Below are positions 1 to 7,600 of a stretch of 10,628 nucleotides of DNA, piece by piece. How positions within the stretch are numbered: the stretch's first letter is position 1; every line of letters begins with the position of its first letter. A program made the position numbers and the translations under genes. The stretch is from Nitrospinota bacterium. GTDB lineage: Bacteria > UBA8248. The stretch lies in the NCBI GenBank assembly GCA_003506735.1, contig DNYS01000221.1, positions 6,712 to 17,339 of the forward strand, written 5' to 3'. The notes below the pieces were generated by a model. That model saw only the letters and a program-made list of their open reading frames with translations, made no database searches and was not told where the DNA came from.

Positions 1-680
1 GCCCCCGTGAACGCGCCCCGCTCGTAGCCGAACAACTCGCTTTCGAGCAGGTTTTCGGGAAGCGCCGCGCAGTTGACCTTGATGAACGGGCGGTTGGCCC
101 GCTCGCTCAGGTTTTGGATGGCGTTGGCGACGAGCTCCTTGCCGGTGCCGCTTTCCCCGAGAATCAGGACGTTGGCCGATGTGGGGGCGACCTGGCGGAT
201 GAGTTCGGTGACCTCGCGGAAGGGATTGCTGTTTCCGATGAGGCCCGAGGGATCGCGCAGGTTCCGGAGCTGGGCGCGCAGGCCGGCGTTTTCGCGGATG
301 AGCTCCTGTTTTTCGCGCGCCTTGGAGATGGCCTTGAGGACGACGACGCGCTCGAGCGGTTTGGTGATGAAATCGTAGGCCCCCTCGCGCATGGCCGCGA
401 CGGCGGACTCGACCGTGCCGTGGCCCGAGATAAGGATAACCTCGGTCTCGGGGCTTTTGCGCTTGACCTCGCGCAACAGCGATATGCCGTCCATCCCGGG
501 CATCCGGAGGTCGGTGATCACCAGATGAGCGGGTTCGCTGTCGAACAACTCCAGGGCCGTCTCGGCGTCGTGGACGATGGATACGCGGTAATCCTCCTTG
601 GCGATCATCTTCTGGAGCGCTTCCCGGCTTCCGCGCTTATCGTCCACGACCATGATGTGAATTTCGCTGTTCGCTCTCAT
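1..680 (-). CDS. NtrC-family sigma-54-dependent response regulator (partial, C-terminus beyond left edge)
   Basis: This is a cytoplasmic response regulator that should activate sigma-54 (RpoN) promoters when phosphorylated by the kinase encoded just upstream. I translated 226 complete codons from the ATG at 678-680. The receiver domain (about residues 6-120) shows the acidic pair D13/D14, the phospho-acceptor D57 in [10 protein letters not shown]85 and K107. A linker follows, then the start of the AAA+ domain with Walker A GESGTGKE at 175-182. The reading frame leaves the window inside GAFTGA (222-227), the loop that contacts sigma-54, so the rest of the ATPase and any Fis-type DNA-binding domain lie outside. 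The start overlaps the kinase stop in an ATGA arrangement, and no strong ribosome binding site is seen, which suggests translational coupling. Family identity is very secure; target genes are unknown. Confidence 0.95.
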   Translation of the reverse strand, partial: MRANSEIHIMVVDDKRGSREALQKMIAKEDYRVSIVHDAETALELFDSEPAHLVITDLRMPGMDGISLLREVKRKSPETEVILISGHGTVESAVAAMREGAYDFITKPLERVVVLKAISKAREKQELIRENAGLRAQLRNLRDPSGLIGNSNPFREVTELIRQVAPTSANVLILGESGTGKELVANAIQNLSERANRPFIKVNCAALPENLLESELFGYERGAFTG

Positions 681-2869
681 GCCTTTGCCGCCTCGGCCGC
701 CGCCGCCGGCAGTTCGATGTGGAAGGTGGTGCCCATGTTCTCCTGGCTGGAGAAGCGGATGGTGCCCCGGTGCTCGCTCAGGATCTGCAGGGTCAGAACG
801 AGGCCCAGGCCGGTGCCGTTGGCCTTGGTGGTGAAAAACGGGGTGAACATCGATTCCTGATCCTTGGCCGAGATACCCACGCCCTGATCTTCCACGTCGA
901 TGCCGATGCCGCCATCGGGGCTGATGCGCGTGCGAACGGTGAGGCGGCCGCCCCCGGGCATGGCATCAAAGGCGTTGAGGATGAGATTTTGAATCGCCAG
1001 GCGCATCTGCGTCTCATCGAACTCCGCCGCCGGGAGATCGGGCGAGTAGTCTCGCACCACCTCGATATTCCGGCTCGTCCCCTCTTCGGCATAAAAGTTG
1101 AGCAGTTCGTCGAGCACCTCGTTGAGATCCCCCACCCGGCGTTCGGAGCGCGGCATTCTCACGAACTTGAGGTAATCATCCGTCACCTGCCGGAGATTAT
1201 CCACCTCCTGCCGGATCGAACGGAGCAACACCCAGGCCTCGGCCGTCTCCTTTTCGCCGAAGGCCCCCAGCTCGTCTCCGAGCAGCTCGGCGTTCAGGTT
1301 GATGGCCGACAGCGGATTGCGGATTTCGTGGGCCACCTGGGCGCTCATTTTGCCCACGATCGAGAGGCGGTCCTGCCGGAGGATCTGGCGCTCGAGGGTG
1401 CGCCGCTCGGTCACGTCCTTGATGTAGAGGATGACCTGCTCCACTTCGTTTTCGGCGCCGAAAATCGGGTATGTGTAAAGCTCCAGGTCGAGCCGATCCC
1501 CGCCGGGCATCTCGGCCGAGCGTTCGGCGATGCCCCGGCGGCCGTTTTCGAACGTGCGGGCGACCAGGCTCAGGTCGGCAAGGTCCTCGGGAATCGGTGT
1601 TTCGCTTTCTCCGCCCCAGGGACGGTGGATCAAATCGGGAATATCGCGGCCCAAAAGCCGCGCCATCTCCCGGTTGACCACGAGAATTTTGAAGTCTTTG
1701 TCTAAAATGCAAATGCTGTCGGTGATCCCGTCGAAGAGGGCCTGCAGGCGCGTTTTGCTCTCCAGGACCTGGCCCGACCATTGGAGGCGGTCCTCCACCC
1801 GGATGCGGCGGCGCTCGCGGTCGAGAATGAGCAGCGCGGCCGAAATGATCACGATGAAACCGAGGCTGGTCAGCAGAAAACTTTTCCGGAAGGTGCGGCG
1901 GACCAGATCGCCCACCTCCGATGAGGAGGCCGTCACGGCCAGGCTCCACCGCTCCCGGCCCACCACGAGCGGAGAAAAGGCGGTCAGCGAGCGCCGCTTG
2001 AGCCCGCTTTTTCCGGGCCGGAAATCGTGGTGCCAATCGAAGCCCCGCTCCCCCCGGAGCATCCGCTCCGCGATCCTGCCCAGGCGCGCATCCGGCTCGC
2101 GGTCCGCGATTTGGGCCAAACGGACCCCTTCGAACATTCTAAAACCCGGCGAAATCAGGATGCGTCCCGCGCCGTCCATCAGCCAGGCGCGGCCCTTCAG
2201 GCCCGACTGGACCGGACTCACGAAAGCCCGGTCCAGGTCCCCGATCGTCACCTTGGCGAAGATCCAGTCGCCGATTCCGACCGGCGCCGCCCCGAAGAGG
2301 TAGTCCGGCTGCCTGCTCTTGCGGGAGATCCGGAAACAGGAATACGCCTCGGGCAGGCAACTCATGATGAGCTTGGAGTATTCCCGGAGACCCGGATCGC
2401 CGGCGCTGGGGTCTTTGTGCAGATATCCCACCTCGTTCACCCGCAACCGCCCGCCGAGGCGCTCGAAGAGGCCGGAAATCGAGACCATCCGCCCGGCATG
2501 GCCGGGGTCCACCGTCCGGAGAAACTGCGCGCTGTAGCGGAGACCGGCGTTGAGTTCGTCCAGGAACGAGGTGATCCGGCCACTCACCTGATCGGCGATG
2601 AGAAGCTGCTGGCGGTTGAACTGCTCCTCGATATTCCATCTGGCCTCGGCATAAATTTTCAGCGATATGGCCAAAATAACGCCCAGGACCCCGGCCGCTC
2701 CCGCCACCACCAGGTACTTGAACCGGCGGTTCCCCCGGCGCGACTCGAAGATGCCGGAAACCGCTCCACCGCCGGGGTCCCGGTCCCCGGGCGAAAATCC
2801 GGGAATCCCGGGCCCGGCGTCCCGATCCGCCGCCGGCCGATCGGCCCTGCTCTCATCTTTCGCAGCCAT
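677..2869 (-). CDS. Membrane sensor histidine kinase (Cache-like sensor, PAS, HisKA, HATPase)
   Basis: This inner-membrane kinase should autophosphorylate on a histidine and pass the phosphate to the NtrC-type regulator that follows with a 4-base overlap. I prefer the ATG at 2867-2869 (730 aa), which has GGAG about 7 bases upstream. The longer 743-aa reading from 2908 would start almost at the transcription start and lacks a ribosome binding site. In 730-aa numbering: a proline/glycine-rich cytoplasmic N-terminus; TM1 about 51-74; a periplasmic region of about 255 residues resembling a double Cache domain; TM2 about 330-350; a charged linker; PAS about 375-487; HisKA with H514 in AHEIRNPL; and HATPase with N-box N632 ([10 protein letters not shown]), G1 DVEDQGVGI at 658-666 and GTGLGL at 685-690. 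All catalytic motifs look intact. The sensor has two cysteines (171, 178) that could form a disulfide. The ligand cannot be inferred. Confidence 0.95.
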   Translation of the reverse strand: MAAKDESRADRPAADRDAGPGIPGFSPGDRDPGGGAVSGIFESRRGNRRFKYLVVAGAAGVLGVILAISLKIYAEARWNIEEQFNRQQLLIADQVSGRITSFLDELNAGLRYSAQFLRTVDPGHAGRMVSISGLFERLGGRLRVNEVGYLHKDPSAGDPGLREYSKLIMSCLPEAYSCFRISRKSRQPDYLFGAAPVGIGDWIFAKVTIGDLDRAFVSPVQSGLKGRAWLMDGAGRILISPGFRMFEGVRLAQIADREPDARLGRIAERMLRGERGFDWHHDFRPGKSGLKRRSLTAFSPLVVGRERWSLAVTASSSEVGDLVRRTFRKSFLLTSLGFIVIISAALLILDRERRRIRVEDRLQWSGQVLESKTRLQALFDGITDSICILDKDFKILVVNREMARLLGRDIPDLIHRPWGGESETPIPEDLADLSLVARTFENGRRGIAERSAEMPGGDRLDLELYTYPIFGAENEVEQVILYIKDVTERRTLERQILRQDRLSIVGKMSAQVAHEIRNPLSAINLNAELLGDELGAFGEKETAEAWVLLRSIRQEVDNLRQVTDDYLKFVRMPRSERRVGDLNEVLDELLNFYAEEGTSRNIEVVRDYSPDLPAAEFDETQMRLAIQNLILNAFDAMPGGGRLTVRTRISPDGGIGIDVEDQGVGISAKDQESMFTPFFTTKANGTGLGLVLTLQILSEHRGTIRFSSQENMGTTFHIELPAAAAEAAKA

Positions 2870-2910
2870 GATCCGCTCCACCCTCTTTCCGATCCGATAA
2901 AAACCCATTA

Positions 2911-2921
2911 ATTATATTATA
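2911..2921 (-). promoter_or_regulatory. Probable -10 region(s) of the kinase/regulator operon
   Basis: On the minus strand the AT-rich island contains two overlapping perfect TATAAT hexamers (2921-2916 and 2916-2911). No good -35 hexamer is seen; the best is TTCAAT, 18 bases before the second TATAAT. Transcription would start at about 2904-2909, giving a leader of roughly 35-40 bases before the preferred ATG at 2869. This argues against translation from the ATG at 2908. The AT-richness stands out strongly against the GC-rich surroundings. Confidence 0.4.
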
Positions 2922-3000
2922 TTCAAAAGCTTATATTGAAAAACCCGGCTGCCGGAGAGAAAATTCCAGCCCCAAGGCCCTCCCCGGCGAAATCCATTCC

Positions 3001-3029
3001 TTGACAGCCCTTTTGCCCCTGATTAAGCT
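3001..3029 (+). promoter_or_regulatory. Probable sigma-70-like promoter of hrcA
   Basis: A perfect TTGACA (3001-3006) is followed after 17 bases by TAAGCT (3024-3029), a poor match to TATAAT (3 of 6). Transcription would start around 3036, immediately before the CIRCE operator, the usual position for HrcA repression. The -35 match and the CIRCE context support the call; the weak -10 limits confidence. Confidence 0.5.
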
Positions 3030-3040
3030 CCACCAAAAGG

Positions 3041-3067
3041 TTAGCATTCCACCCGAATGAGTGCTAA
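3041..3067 (+). promoter_or_regulatory. CIRCE operator (HrcA binding site)
   Basis: The sequence reads TTAGCATTC, nine spacer bases, then GAGTGCTAA. This is the CIRCE inverted repeat (consensus TTAGCACTC-N9-GAGTGCTAA) with one mismatch in the left arm (T for C, position 6 of the arm). It sits between the hrcA promoter and the hrcA start. By the known mechanism, HrcA bound here blocks transcription at normal temperature and is released when HrcA loses activity under heat or GroEL titration, so hrcA should be autoregulated. The site is about 120-130 bases from the divergent kinase start, so an effect on that operon is possible but less likely. Confidence 0.95.
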
Positions 3068-3102
3068 CCGGCGCGATTCCGCTCTTTATCATGGGATTTG
3101 GC

Positions 3103-4179
3103 ATGGCAGATCACAACTCTGATCTTTCCACCCGGAATCAGGAAGTCCTCCGCGCCGTCGTGAACACTTTTATCGAAACCGGGGACCCGGTCGGGAGCCG
3201 TACGCTCTCGAAAAAAATCCCGACCCATCTGAGCCCGGCCACCATACGAAACATCATGGGCGATCTGGCGGAGGCGGGCTTTCTCACCAAGCCCCACGCC
3301 TCTGCCGGCAGGCTGCCCACCGATCTGGGCTACCGCGTGTTCGTCGATGACCTCATGAACGTTCACGAGGTCACCCCGGAGGAGCAAGAATCCATCCGCC
3401 GGAGCTATGCCAACCGAATCGTCCAGCTCGAACAAGTCGTCACCCAGGCCTCGCGGATTCTCTCGAAGCTGACCCATCAGGCGGGCATCGTCCTCCTCCC
3501 AGGGAAAGACCAGCTCTTTTTCCGGCACATTCAGTTCATCCGCATGTCCACCGAAAATGTCCTGGTCGTCATCGTCTCGAAAAGCGGGGTGGTCCAGAAC
3601 CGCGTCGTCCCCATCGAGGAGGACCTGAACCAGGAGGAACTCGACCGGATTTCGCGCTTCCTGAACGATGAGTACGGCGGGCTCTCCCTGCGCGAGGTCC
3701 GCTCCCGGATCCTCAAACGGATGGGAGAGGAGCGCGACCACCTGGACATGCTCTACCGGCGGGCCGAGGAGCTCAGCCGGCGGGCGTTTCTCGGCGACGA
3801 GGACGATGTCGGCGATACGCTTTTCGTTGAGGGCGCCTCGCGGGTGTTCACCCATCCGGATTTCGCCGGCGATTTCGAAAAGCTCCAGACCCTGTACGCG
3901 GCGTTCGAGGAAAAGGGCAAACTCATCAGCCTCCTCGACGGCTTCCTGGACTCCCCGGATGTCACCGTCCTCATCGGCGCCGAAAACGACATCGACGGAA
4001 TGAGCGACTGCAGCGTCGTGGCGCGCTCCTATTTCCTGGGCACCCGTCCCCTCGGCACCATCGGCATCATCGGCCCCAAGCGGATGCGCTACGACCGGAT
4101 GGTCTCCCTCGTCGAATGGACGGCGGCCGCCGTGAGCCACTACATCTCTCACGGGGATACCGGGATCGACCCGAAATAG
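3103..4179 (+). CDS. hrcA: Heat-inducible transcription repressor HrcA
   Basis: HrcA is a cytoplasmic DNA-binding repressor of CIRCE-controlled chaperone genes. The 358-residue product from ATG 3103 matches the family's usual length (about 340-360). The N-terminal winged helix shows the family signature SPATIRNIMGDL (44-55), then KPHASAGRLPTDLGYR (63-78). The central GAF-like and insertion regions follow, and the C-terminal signature GPKRMRYDRMVSLVEW (324-339) is clear. ATG 3103 has a weak GGGA about 6 bases upstream. ATG 3091 (four codons longer) has no ribosome binding site, and the GTG at 3061 lies inside the right CIRCE arm and is unlikely. The gene sits directly behind its own operator and is followed after 100 bases by a dnaJ-type gene. 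No grpE or dnaK is present downstream in the window. Confidence 0.96.
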   Translation: MADHNSDLSTRNQEVLRAVVNTFIETGDPVGSRTLSKKIPTHLSPATIRNIMGDLAEAGFLTKPHASAGRLPTDLGYRVFVDDLMNVHEVTPEEQESIRRSYANRIVQLEQVVTQASRILSKLTHQAGIVLLPGKDQLFFRHIQFIRMSTENVLVVIVSKSGVVQNRVVPIEEDLNQEELDRISRFLNDEYGGLSLREVRSRILKRMGEERDHLDMLYRRAEELSRRAFLGDEDDVGDTLFVEGASRVFTHPDFAGDFEKLQTLYAAFEEKGKLISLLDGFLDSPDVTVLIGAENDIDGMSDCSVVARSYFLGTRPLGTIGIIGPKRMRYDRMVSLVEWTAAAVSHYISHGDTGIDPK

Positions 4180-4279
4180 TGCCCCCGCTCCCCCCGCACA
4201 CGAACGCGAGCGCTCACCTTCACGTTACTGCCGAATCCATCCCGCCGGAGCTTCCGCCCCCCTGCCCGGGTGCGCGGCC

Positions 4280-5368
4280 GTGAACGGCCGGGACTGGTAT
4301 GCGGTTCTCGGGGTCCCCCCCGGCGCGGACGCCGAGAAGATCAAAAAGGCCTACCGTAGGCTTGCCCTCGAATGCCACCCGGACCGCCATCCGGGCGATA
4401 AAGACGCCGAGGCCCGCTTCAAGGAAATCGTCATCGCCTACGAAGCGCTGAGCGACCCGGAAAAGCGGGCCGAATACGGCCGGATGCGAAAAGTCCCGGA
4501 CACCCCGAAGCCGGCGGGCCAGTTCGACGAGGGGTGGGAGGAGGTTTTCTCCCAAATCTTCCGGACCCGGGCGGGAGAAAAAATACACCGCAATACGCCC
4601 GAAAAGGGGCGCGGCATCGATGCCCGGCTCGACATCACCTTGGAGGATGCCGCAACGGGCGGGAACCACATTTTGCCCTACCACCGCCAGGTTCTCTGCT
4701 CCCGGTGCCGCGGCACGGAAACGGACCCCGAAGGCGAATCGGCCGAATGCCGCCTTTGCGGGGGCGCCGGCGAGGTCCGCTTCAGGCGGGGGTCCTCCGA
4801 AGTCGCCATCCCCTGCGGGGCCTGCATGGGCGAGGGACGCATCCGGCGGGAGCAATGCCCCGAATGCCGAGGCGAGGGGCGCATTCGCACCGAGGAGTCC
4901 CGCCAAGTCAAAGTGCACGCCGCCGCCAACGACGGAGAGCGGATCCTGTTCGCCCGGTATGGGGACGAGGGCGTGTCCGATACGGGCGATCTGCGCGTCA
5001 CCATCCACGTCCGGCCCCATAAAATTTTCGAGCGCTCCGGAAGATACGACATTCTTCTCAGCCAGCCCATCAACGTCCTCCAGGCCGTCATGGGCGGTCA
5101 GATCATCGTCCCCACCCTCCACGGCCAGGTGAAGCTCCGCATTCCGGCCGGGACCCGGGACGAACAGGTGTTTCGCCTCCGGGGGAAGGGGCTCTCCCGC
5201 CCGGCCGGAGAGGCGGGGGATCAACTCGTGACCGTCACCCTCGAAACCCCCACCCGGGTCGGCAAAAAGCTCCGCTGGCTGCTCGGGGAGGTCGGGCGCC
5301 TCTCGGGCGCATTCTCCCACCCGCTCAAGAAGCGCCTCCTCGACAAGGTGAAATCCTTTCTCCGCTAA
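4280..5368 (+). CDS. dnaJ: DnaJ-type (class A-like) Hsp40 co-chaperone lacking a G/F region
   Basis: DnaJ delivers substrates to DnaK and stimulates its ATPase in the cytoplasm. The GTG start gives MNGRDWYAVLGV, matching the usual DnaJ N-terminus, though its ribosome binding site is weak. Of 362 residues, the J domain is 1-70 with the essential HPD at 33-35. The zinc region has four CxxC pairs (C140/C143, C157/C160, C179/C182, C193/C196); repeats 2-4 keep the full CxxCxGxG form, while the first is CSRCRGTE. The C-terminal substrate domains follow, including GDLRVTIHV and RIPAGTRDEQVFRLRGKG. Between the J domain and the first beta domain there is only a charged linker (about 71-112), without the glycine/phenylalanine-rich stretch of ordinary DnaJ. 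A main dnaJ may exist elsewhere and this may be a paralogue. It probably shares the CIRCE-controlled hrcA transcript. Confidence 0.92.
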   Translation: MNGRDWYAVLGVPPGADAEKIKKAYRRLALECHPDRHPGDKDAEARFKEIVIAYEALSDPEKRAEYGRMRKVPDTPKPAGQFDEGWEEVFSQIFRTRAGEKIHRNTPEKGRGIDARLDITLEDAATGGNHILPYHRQVLCSRCRGTETDPEGESAECRLCGGAGEVRFRRGSSEVAIPCGACMGEGRIRREQCPECRGEGRIRTEESRQVKVHAAANDGERILFARYGDEGVSDTGDLRVTIHVRPHKIFERSGRYDILLSQPINVLQAVMGGQIIVPTLHGQVKLRIPAGTRDEQVFRLRGKGLSRPAGEAGDQLVTVTLETPTRVGKKLRWLLGEVGRLSGAFSHPLKKRLLDKVKSFLR

Positions 5369-5397
5369 TTGCCCAAACGAGACGCGCCGCTTATAAA
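5369..5397 (+). promoter_or_regulatory. Possible promoter for the double hot-dog gene
   Basis: TTGCCC (5369-5374, 4 of 6 to the -35 consensus) begins on the base after the dnaJ stop codon. It is followed after 17 bases by TATAAA (5392-5397, 5 of 6). Predicted start is near 5404, leaving a leader of about 50 bases before GTG 5454. If real, the hot-dog gene and prmA could be expressed apart from the heat-shock transcript. Confidence 0.4.
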
Positions 5398-5453
5398 GGT
5401 CAGGTTCCAGTATCATCCTCTTTCGACAATCATGATTCTTGGGAGGCTATCCA

Positions 5454-6548
5454 GTGACAGACGAGGCCGAAGCGCAAATCGAGGAATTCGCAACCCAATC
5501 CCGCGCCCTGGTCGGCAAGGAGGTCCGCGAGCGGGGGCCCTGGAACAACGAGGCCTCCCTCGACGCCATCCGGCATTTCGCCAACGGCATCGACGACGAC
5601 AATCCCCTCTGGCTCGATCCGGACTATGCCGCCGGGACGGTCCACAAAAAAATACAGGCCCCGCCCGCCTTTCTCGTCTCCGTCCTCTACCCCATCCTCC
5701 ACGGCGCGCCGGTCGTCGCCCCGCTCTCCTCTCTCATCGGCGGGGTCTCCTTCGAGTGGTTCCAGCCCATCTACGCCGGGGACACGCTCCGGGCGCACTC
5801 GGTGGTCAAGGAGATGTTCGAGAAGACCAATAAGGCGGGCCGCCGCCTCATCTTCATCATCGGCGAGTTCACCTACGAGAACGGCCAGGGCGAGACCGTC
5901 GCCACGGCCACCGGCACCATGATCCGCACCCTCCAGGAGGGAAGCAGCCTCATGTACGACCGCGAGGTCACCCACTACGACGAGGCCGCCATCGCCGAGA
6001 TCGAGGCCGAGTACCGGGCCGAGAAGCGCACCGGCTCGGACCCGCTCCACTGGGAGGACGTCTCCCCCGGAGACGCGCTGCCCTCAATGCTGAGGGGCCC
6101 CCTCACCATCGGGGACATGGTCGCCTGGAACGCGGCGCTGGGACCCTCCTACAGGGCGGGCCGGCTCGGCTACCTCGACCTGCTCAAGGCCCCCCACAAC
6201 GCCGTCATCACCCCCCAGATCGGCCTTCCGGTCAAAAACTCCCAGCAGCACGAAGACTTCACCCTCGCCGCGGGCCGAGGGATGCCGGGGCCCTTCGACA
6301 ATGGGGTCATGCGCTTCGCCTGGGTCACTCCCTACATCACCAACTGGATGGGAGACGCGGGGTTCCTGAAAAAATTGGATTGCCAGGTGCGGAAGCCGAT
6401 GATCTACGGCGACACCATCCGCTACACCGGCCAGGTCTCGGACAAGGGCGAGGGCGGCTCGGTCGAGATCGAATTCACGGGCCTCAACCAGCTCGGCGAG
6501 GTCGCCAGCAAAGGCACCGCCGAGGTCATCCTGCCGGCGAAGAGCTAG
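5454..6548 (+). CDS. Double hot-dog MaoC/FAS1-like dehydratase family protein
   Basis: The GTG at 5454 is chosen because GGGAGG (5441-5446) lies 7 bases upstream; this gives 364 residues. Residues about 1-160 resemble the FAS1-like MaoC N-terminal domain (AIRHFANGIDDDNPLWLDPDYA at 38-59, then APPAFL). Residues about 195-360 form a second hot-dog half, with a typical late-domain pattern at 313-325 (RKPMIYGDTIRYT). Such proteins usually hydrate enoyl-CoA or dehydrate hydroxyacyl-CoA in the cytoplasm. The hydratase motif D-x-N-P-x-H is altered: the first half has DDNPLW with Trp at the His position, and the second half keeps H266-x-D but lacks the preceding Asp. Activity and substrate are therefore uncertain. 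It lies between dnaJ and prmA, not beside obvious acyl-CoA genes, with prmA only 30 bases downstream. Confidence 0.8.
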   Translation: MTDEAEAQIEEFATQSRALVGKEVRERGPWNNEASLDAIRHFANGIDDDNPLWLDPDYAAGTVHKKIQAPPAFLVSVLYPILHGAPVVAPLSSLIGGVSFEWFQPIYAGDTLRAHSVVKEMFEKTNKAGRRLIFIIGEFTYENGQGETVATATGTMIRTLQEGSSLMYDREVTHYDEAAIAEIEAEYRAEKRTGSDPLHWEDVSPGDALPSMLRGPLTIGDMVAWNAALGPSYRAGRLGYLDLLKAPHNAVITPQIGLPVKNSQQHEDFTLAAGRGMPGPFDNGVMRFAWVTPYITNWMGDAGFLKKLDCQVRKPMIYGDTIRYTGQVSDKGEGGSVEIEFTGLNQLGEVASKGTAEVILPAKS

Positions 6549-6578
6549 CCGGGCCCGCCGCCGAAGCGAGCCGCCGCG

Positions 6579-7454
6579 ATGCGCGAATGGATGGAGCTTC
6601 TGGTCCAGGCGCCCGATGCGCTTGCCGAGGAGGCCTCCGCCCGGCTCATCGAATCGGGCGCGGCCGCCGTCGAAAGGCGTGAATCGCAGCCCGGCGCCTC
6701 TCTCCTGATCACCCATTTTTTGCTTGAGAACGGGGTCACCCAAAAACTCCGCGCCGCCGAGGCGGCCCTCGCGGGCCTGGGCATCGGACCGGACGCCATC
6801 GCCGTCCGCAACATCGAGGAAGTCGATTGGGTCGGGCGCTCGCGCGAAATGTTCACCGCCCGCGCCTACGGCGAGCGCCTCTGGGTGCGGCCCCCCTGGG
6901 GCAAATCCCCCGCCCCCGCCGGGCGGGAGGAAATTATCCTCGAACCCTCCCTCGCCTTCGGGACCGGACGCCACGCCTCGACCCATCTTTGCCTGGAGAC
7001 CATCGAGCGCATGTGCGGGGAGCGCCCGCCCCGGCGATTCGTGGACATCGGCTGCGGCTCGGGCATCCTCAGCGCCGCCGCAATCAAGCTCGGGGCCGAG
7101 GGCGCCCTGGCCCTCGACCTCGACCCGGCGGCGGCGGACACCGCGCGAAAGCTCGCCGATGAAAACGGCCTCGCCGGCCGGATGCGCGTGCGCGAGGGCA
7201 CCCTCGAGCCGGAGGCCCTGGGCGATTGGTGGGGGCAGGCGGACATGCTCGCGGCGAACATCTTCCTGACCCCGCTCCGCGAGCTGGCCCCGCGCATGGC
7301 CGAAGCCCTGGCGAAGGGCGGCCGGGGGGTCCTGAGCGGGATCGGCTACGAGCAGGCCGACACGCTGGCCGGGATCGCTGAGGCGGCGGGCCTTGCCGTC
7401 ACCGGACGGAAATACCGGGAAGAATGGGCCGCCGTCGAGATCGAAAAGCCCTGA
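6579..7454 (+). CDS. prmA: Ribosomal protein L11 methyltransferase PrmA
   Basis: PrmA transfers methyl groups from S-adenosylmethionine to lysines and the N-terminus of ribosomal protein L11. The product is 291 residues, the family's normal length. The N-terminal substrate-recognition domain ends in EVDWVGRSREMF (81-92) and RLWVRPPW (100-107). The methyltransferase domain has LEPSLAFGTGRHAST (121-135), SAM motif I DIGCGSGIL (156-164), the acidic SAM-ribose motif ALDLDP (178-183) and AANIFLTPLRELAP (225-238). The usual DPGxAFGT motif reads EPSLAFGT here, a conservative Asp-to-Glu change. It follows the hot-dog gene by 30 bases with only a weak ribosome binding site, so co-transcription is likely. 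In many bacteria prmA directly follows dnaJ, which supports the identification. Confidence 0.94.
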   Translation: MREWMELLVQAPDALAEEASARLIESGAAAVERRESQPGASLLITHFLLENGVTQKLRAAEAALAGLGIGPDAIAVRNIEEVDWVGRSREMFTARAYGERLWVRPPWGKSPAPAGREEIILEPSLAFGTGRHASTHLCLETIERMCGERPPRRFVDIGCGSGILSAAAIKLGAEGALALDLDPAAADTARKLADENGLAGRMRVREGTLEPEALGDWWGQADMLAANIFLTPLRELAPRMAEALAKGGRGVLSGIGYEQADTLAGIAEAAGLAVTGRKYREEWAAVEIEKP

Positions 7455-7565
7455 GCGCCAATCGGCTTCGCCTCCCTTACCAGACCTCAAGGCCCCATCC
7501 CCGATCGAGGGCGGTCGCTTCGAGTGGGCGCCCGAAAAAACCGCCGAACGGGGGGGCTGATCATT

Positions 7566-7594
7566 TTGACAACCCGGCTGCGTTCCGGGATAAT
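7566..7594 (+). promoter_or_regulatory. Near-consensus sigma-70 promoter upstream of candidate small RNA
   Basis: TTGACA (7566-7571, perfect), a 17-base spacer and GATAAT (7589-7594, 5 of 6) make this the best promoter in the window. The predicted start is about 7600-7602. No good coding start follows before a strong terminator at 7646-7674, so its product appears to be a short RNA or an attenuated purD leader. Confidence 0.7.
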
Positions 7595-7600
7595 CTTTTC

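Noticed and set aside
719..1705. Long plus-strand frame opposite the histidine kinase
   Set aside because: It is the shadow of the kinase, whose HisKA, HATPase and PAS motifs are unmistakable on the minus strand.
3061..3102. GTG start for hrcA at 3061 and ATG at 3091
   Set aside because: The GTG is inside the right CIRCE arm, and neither has a ribosome binding site. ATG 3103 fits known HrcA N-termini better.
3064..4152. Long open frame antisense to hrcA, and similar long antisense frames over dnaJ, the hot-dog gene, prmA, purD and the dehydrogenase
   Set aside because: High GC at third codon positions keeps opposite-strand frames open. The translations show no recognisable domains, while the sense frames are clear conserved families.
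4180..4279. Missing small gene or terminator between hrcA and dnaJ
   Set aside because: I found no convincing start with ribosome binding site and no stem followed by T-tract. The small palindrome GAGCGCTC near 4210 is too short to call.
5439..5453. TTG start at 5439 for the double hot-dog protein
   Set aside because: The GGGAGG ribosome binding site lies just inside that reading and is correctly spaced for GTG 5454.
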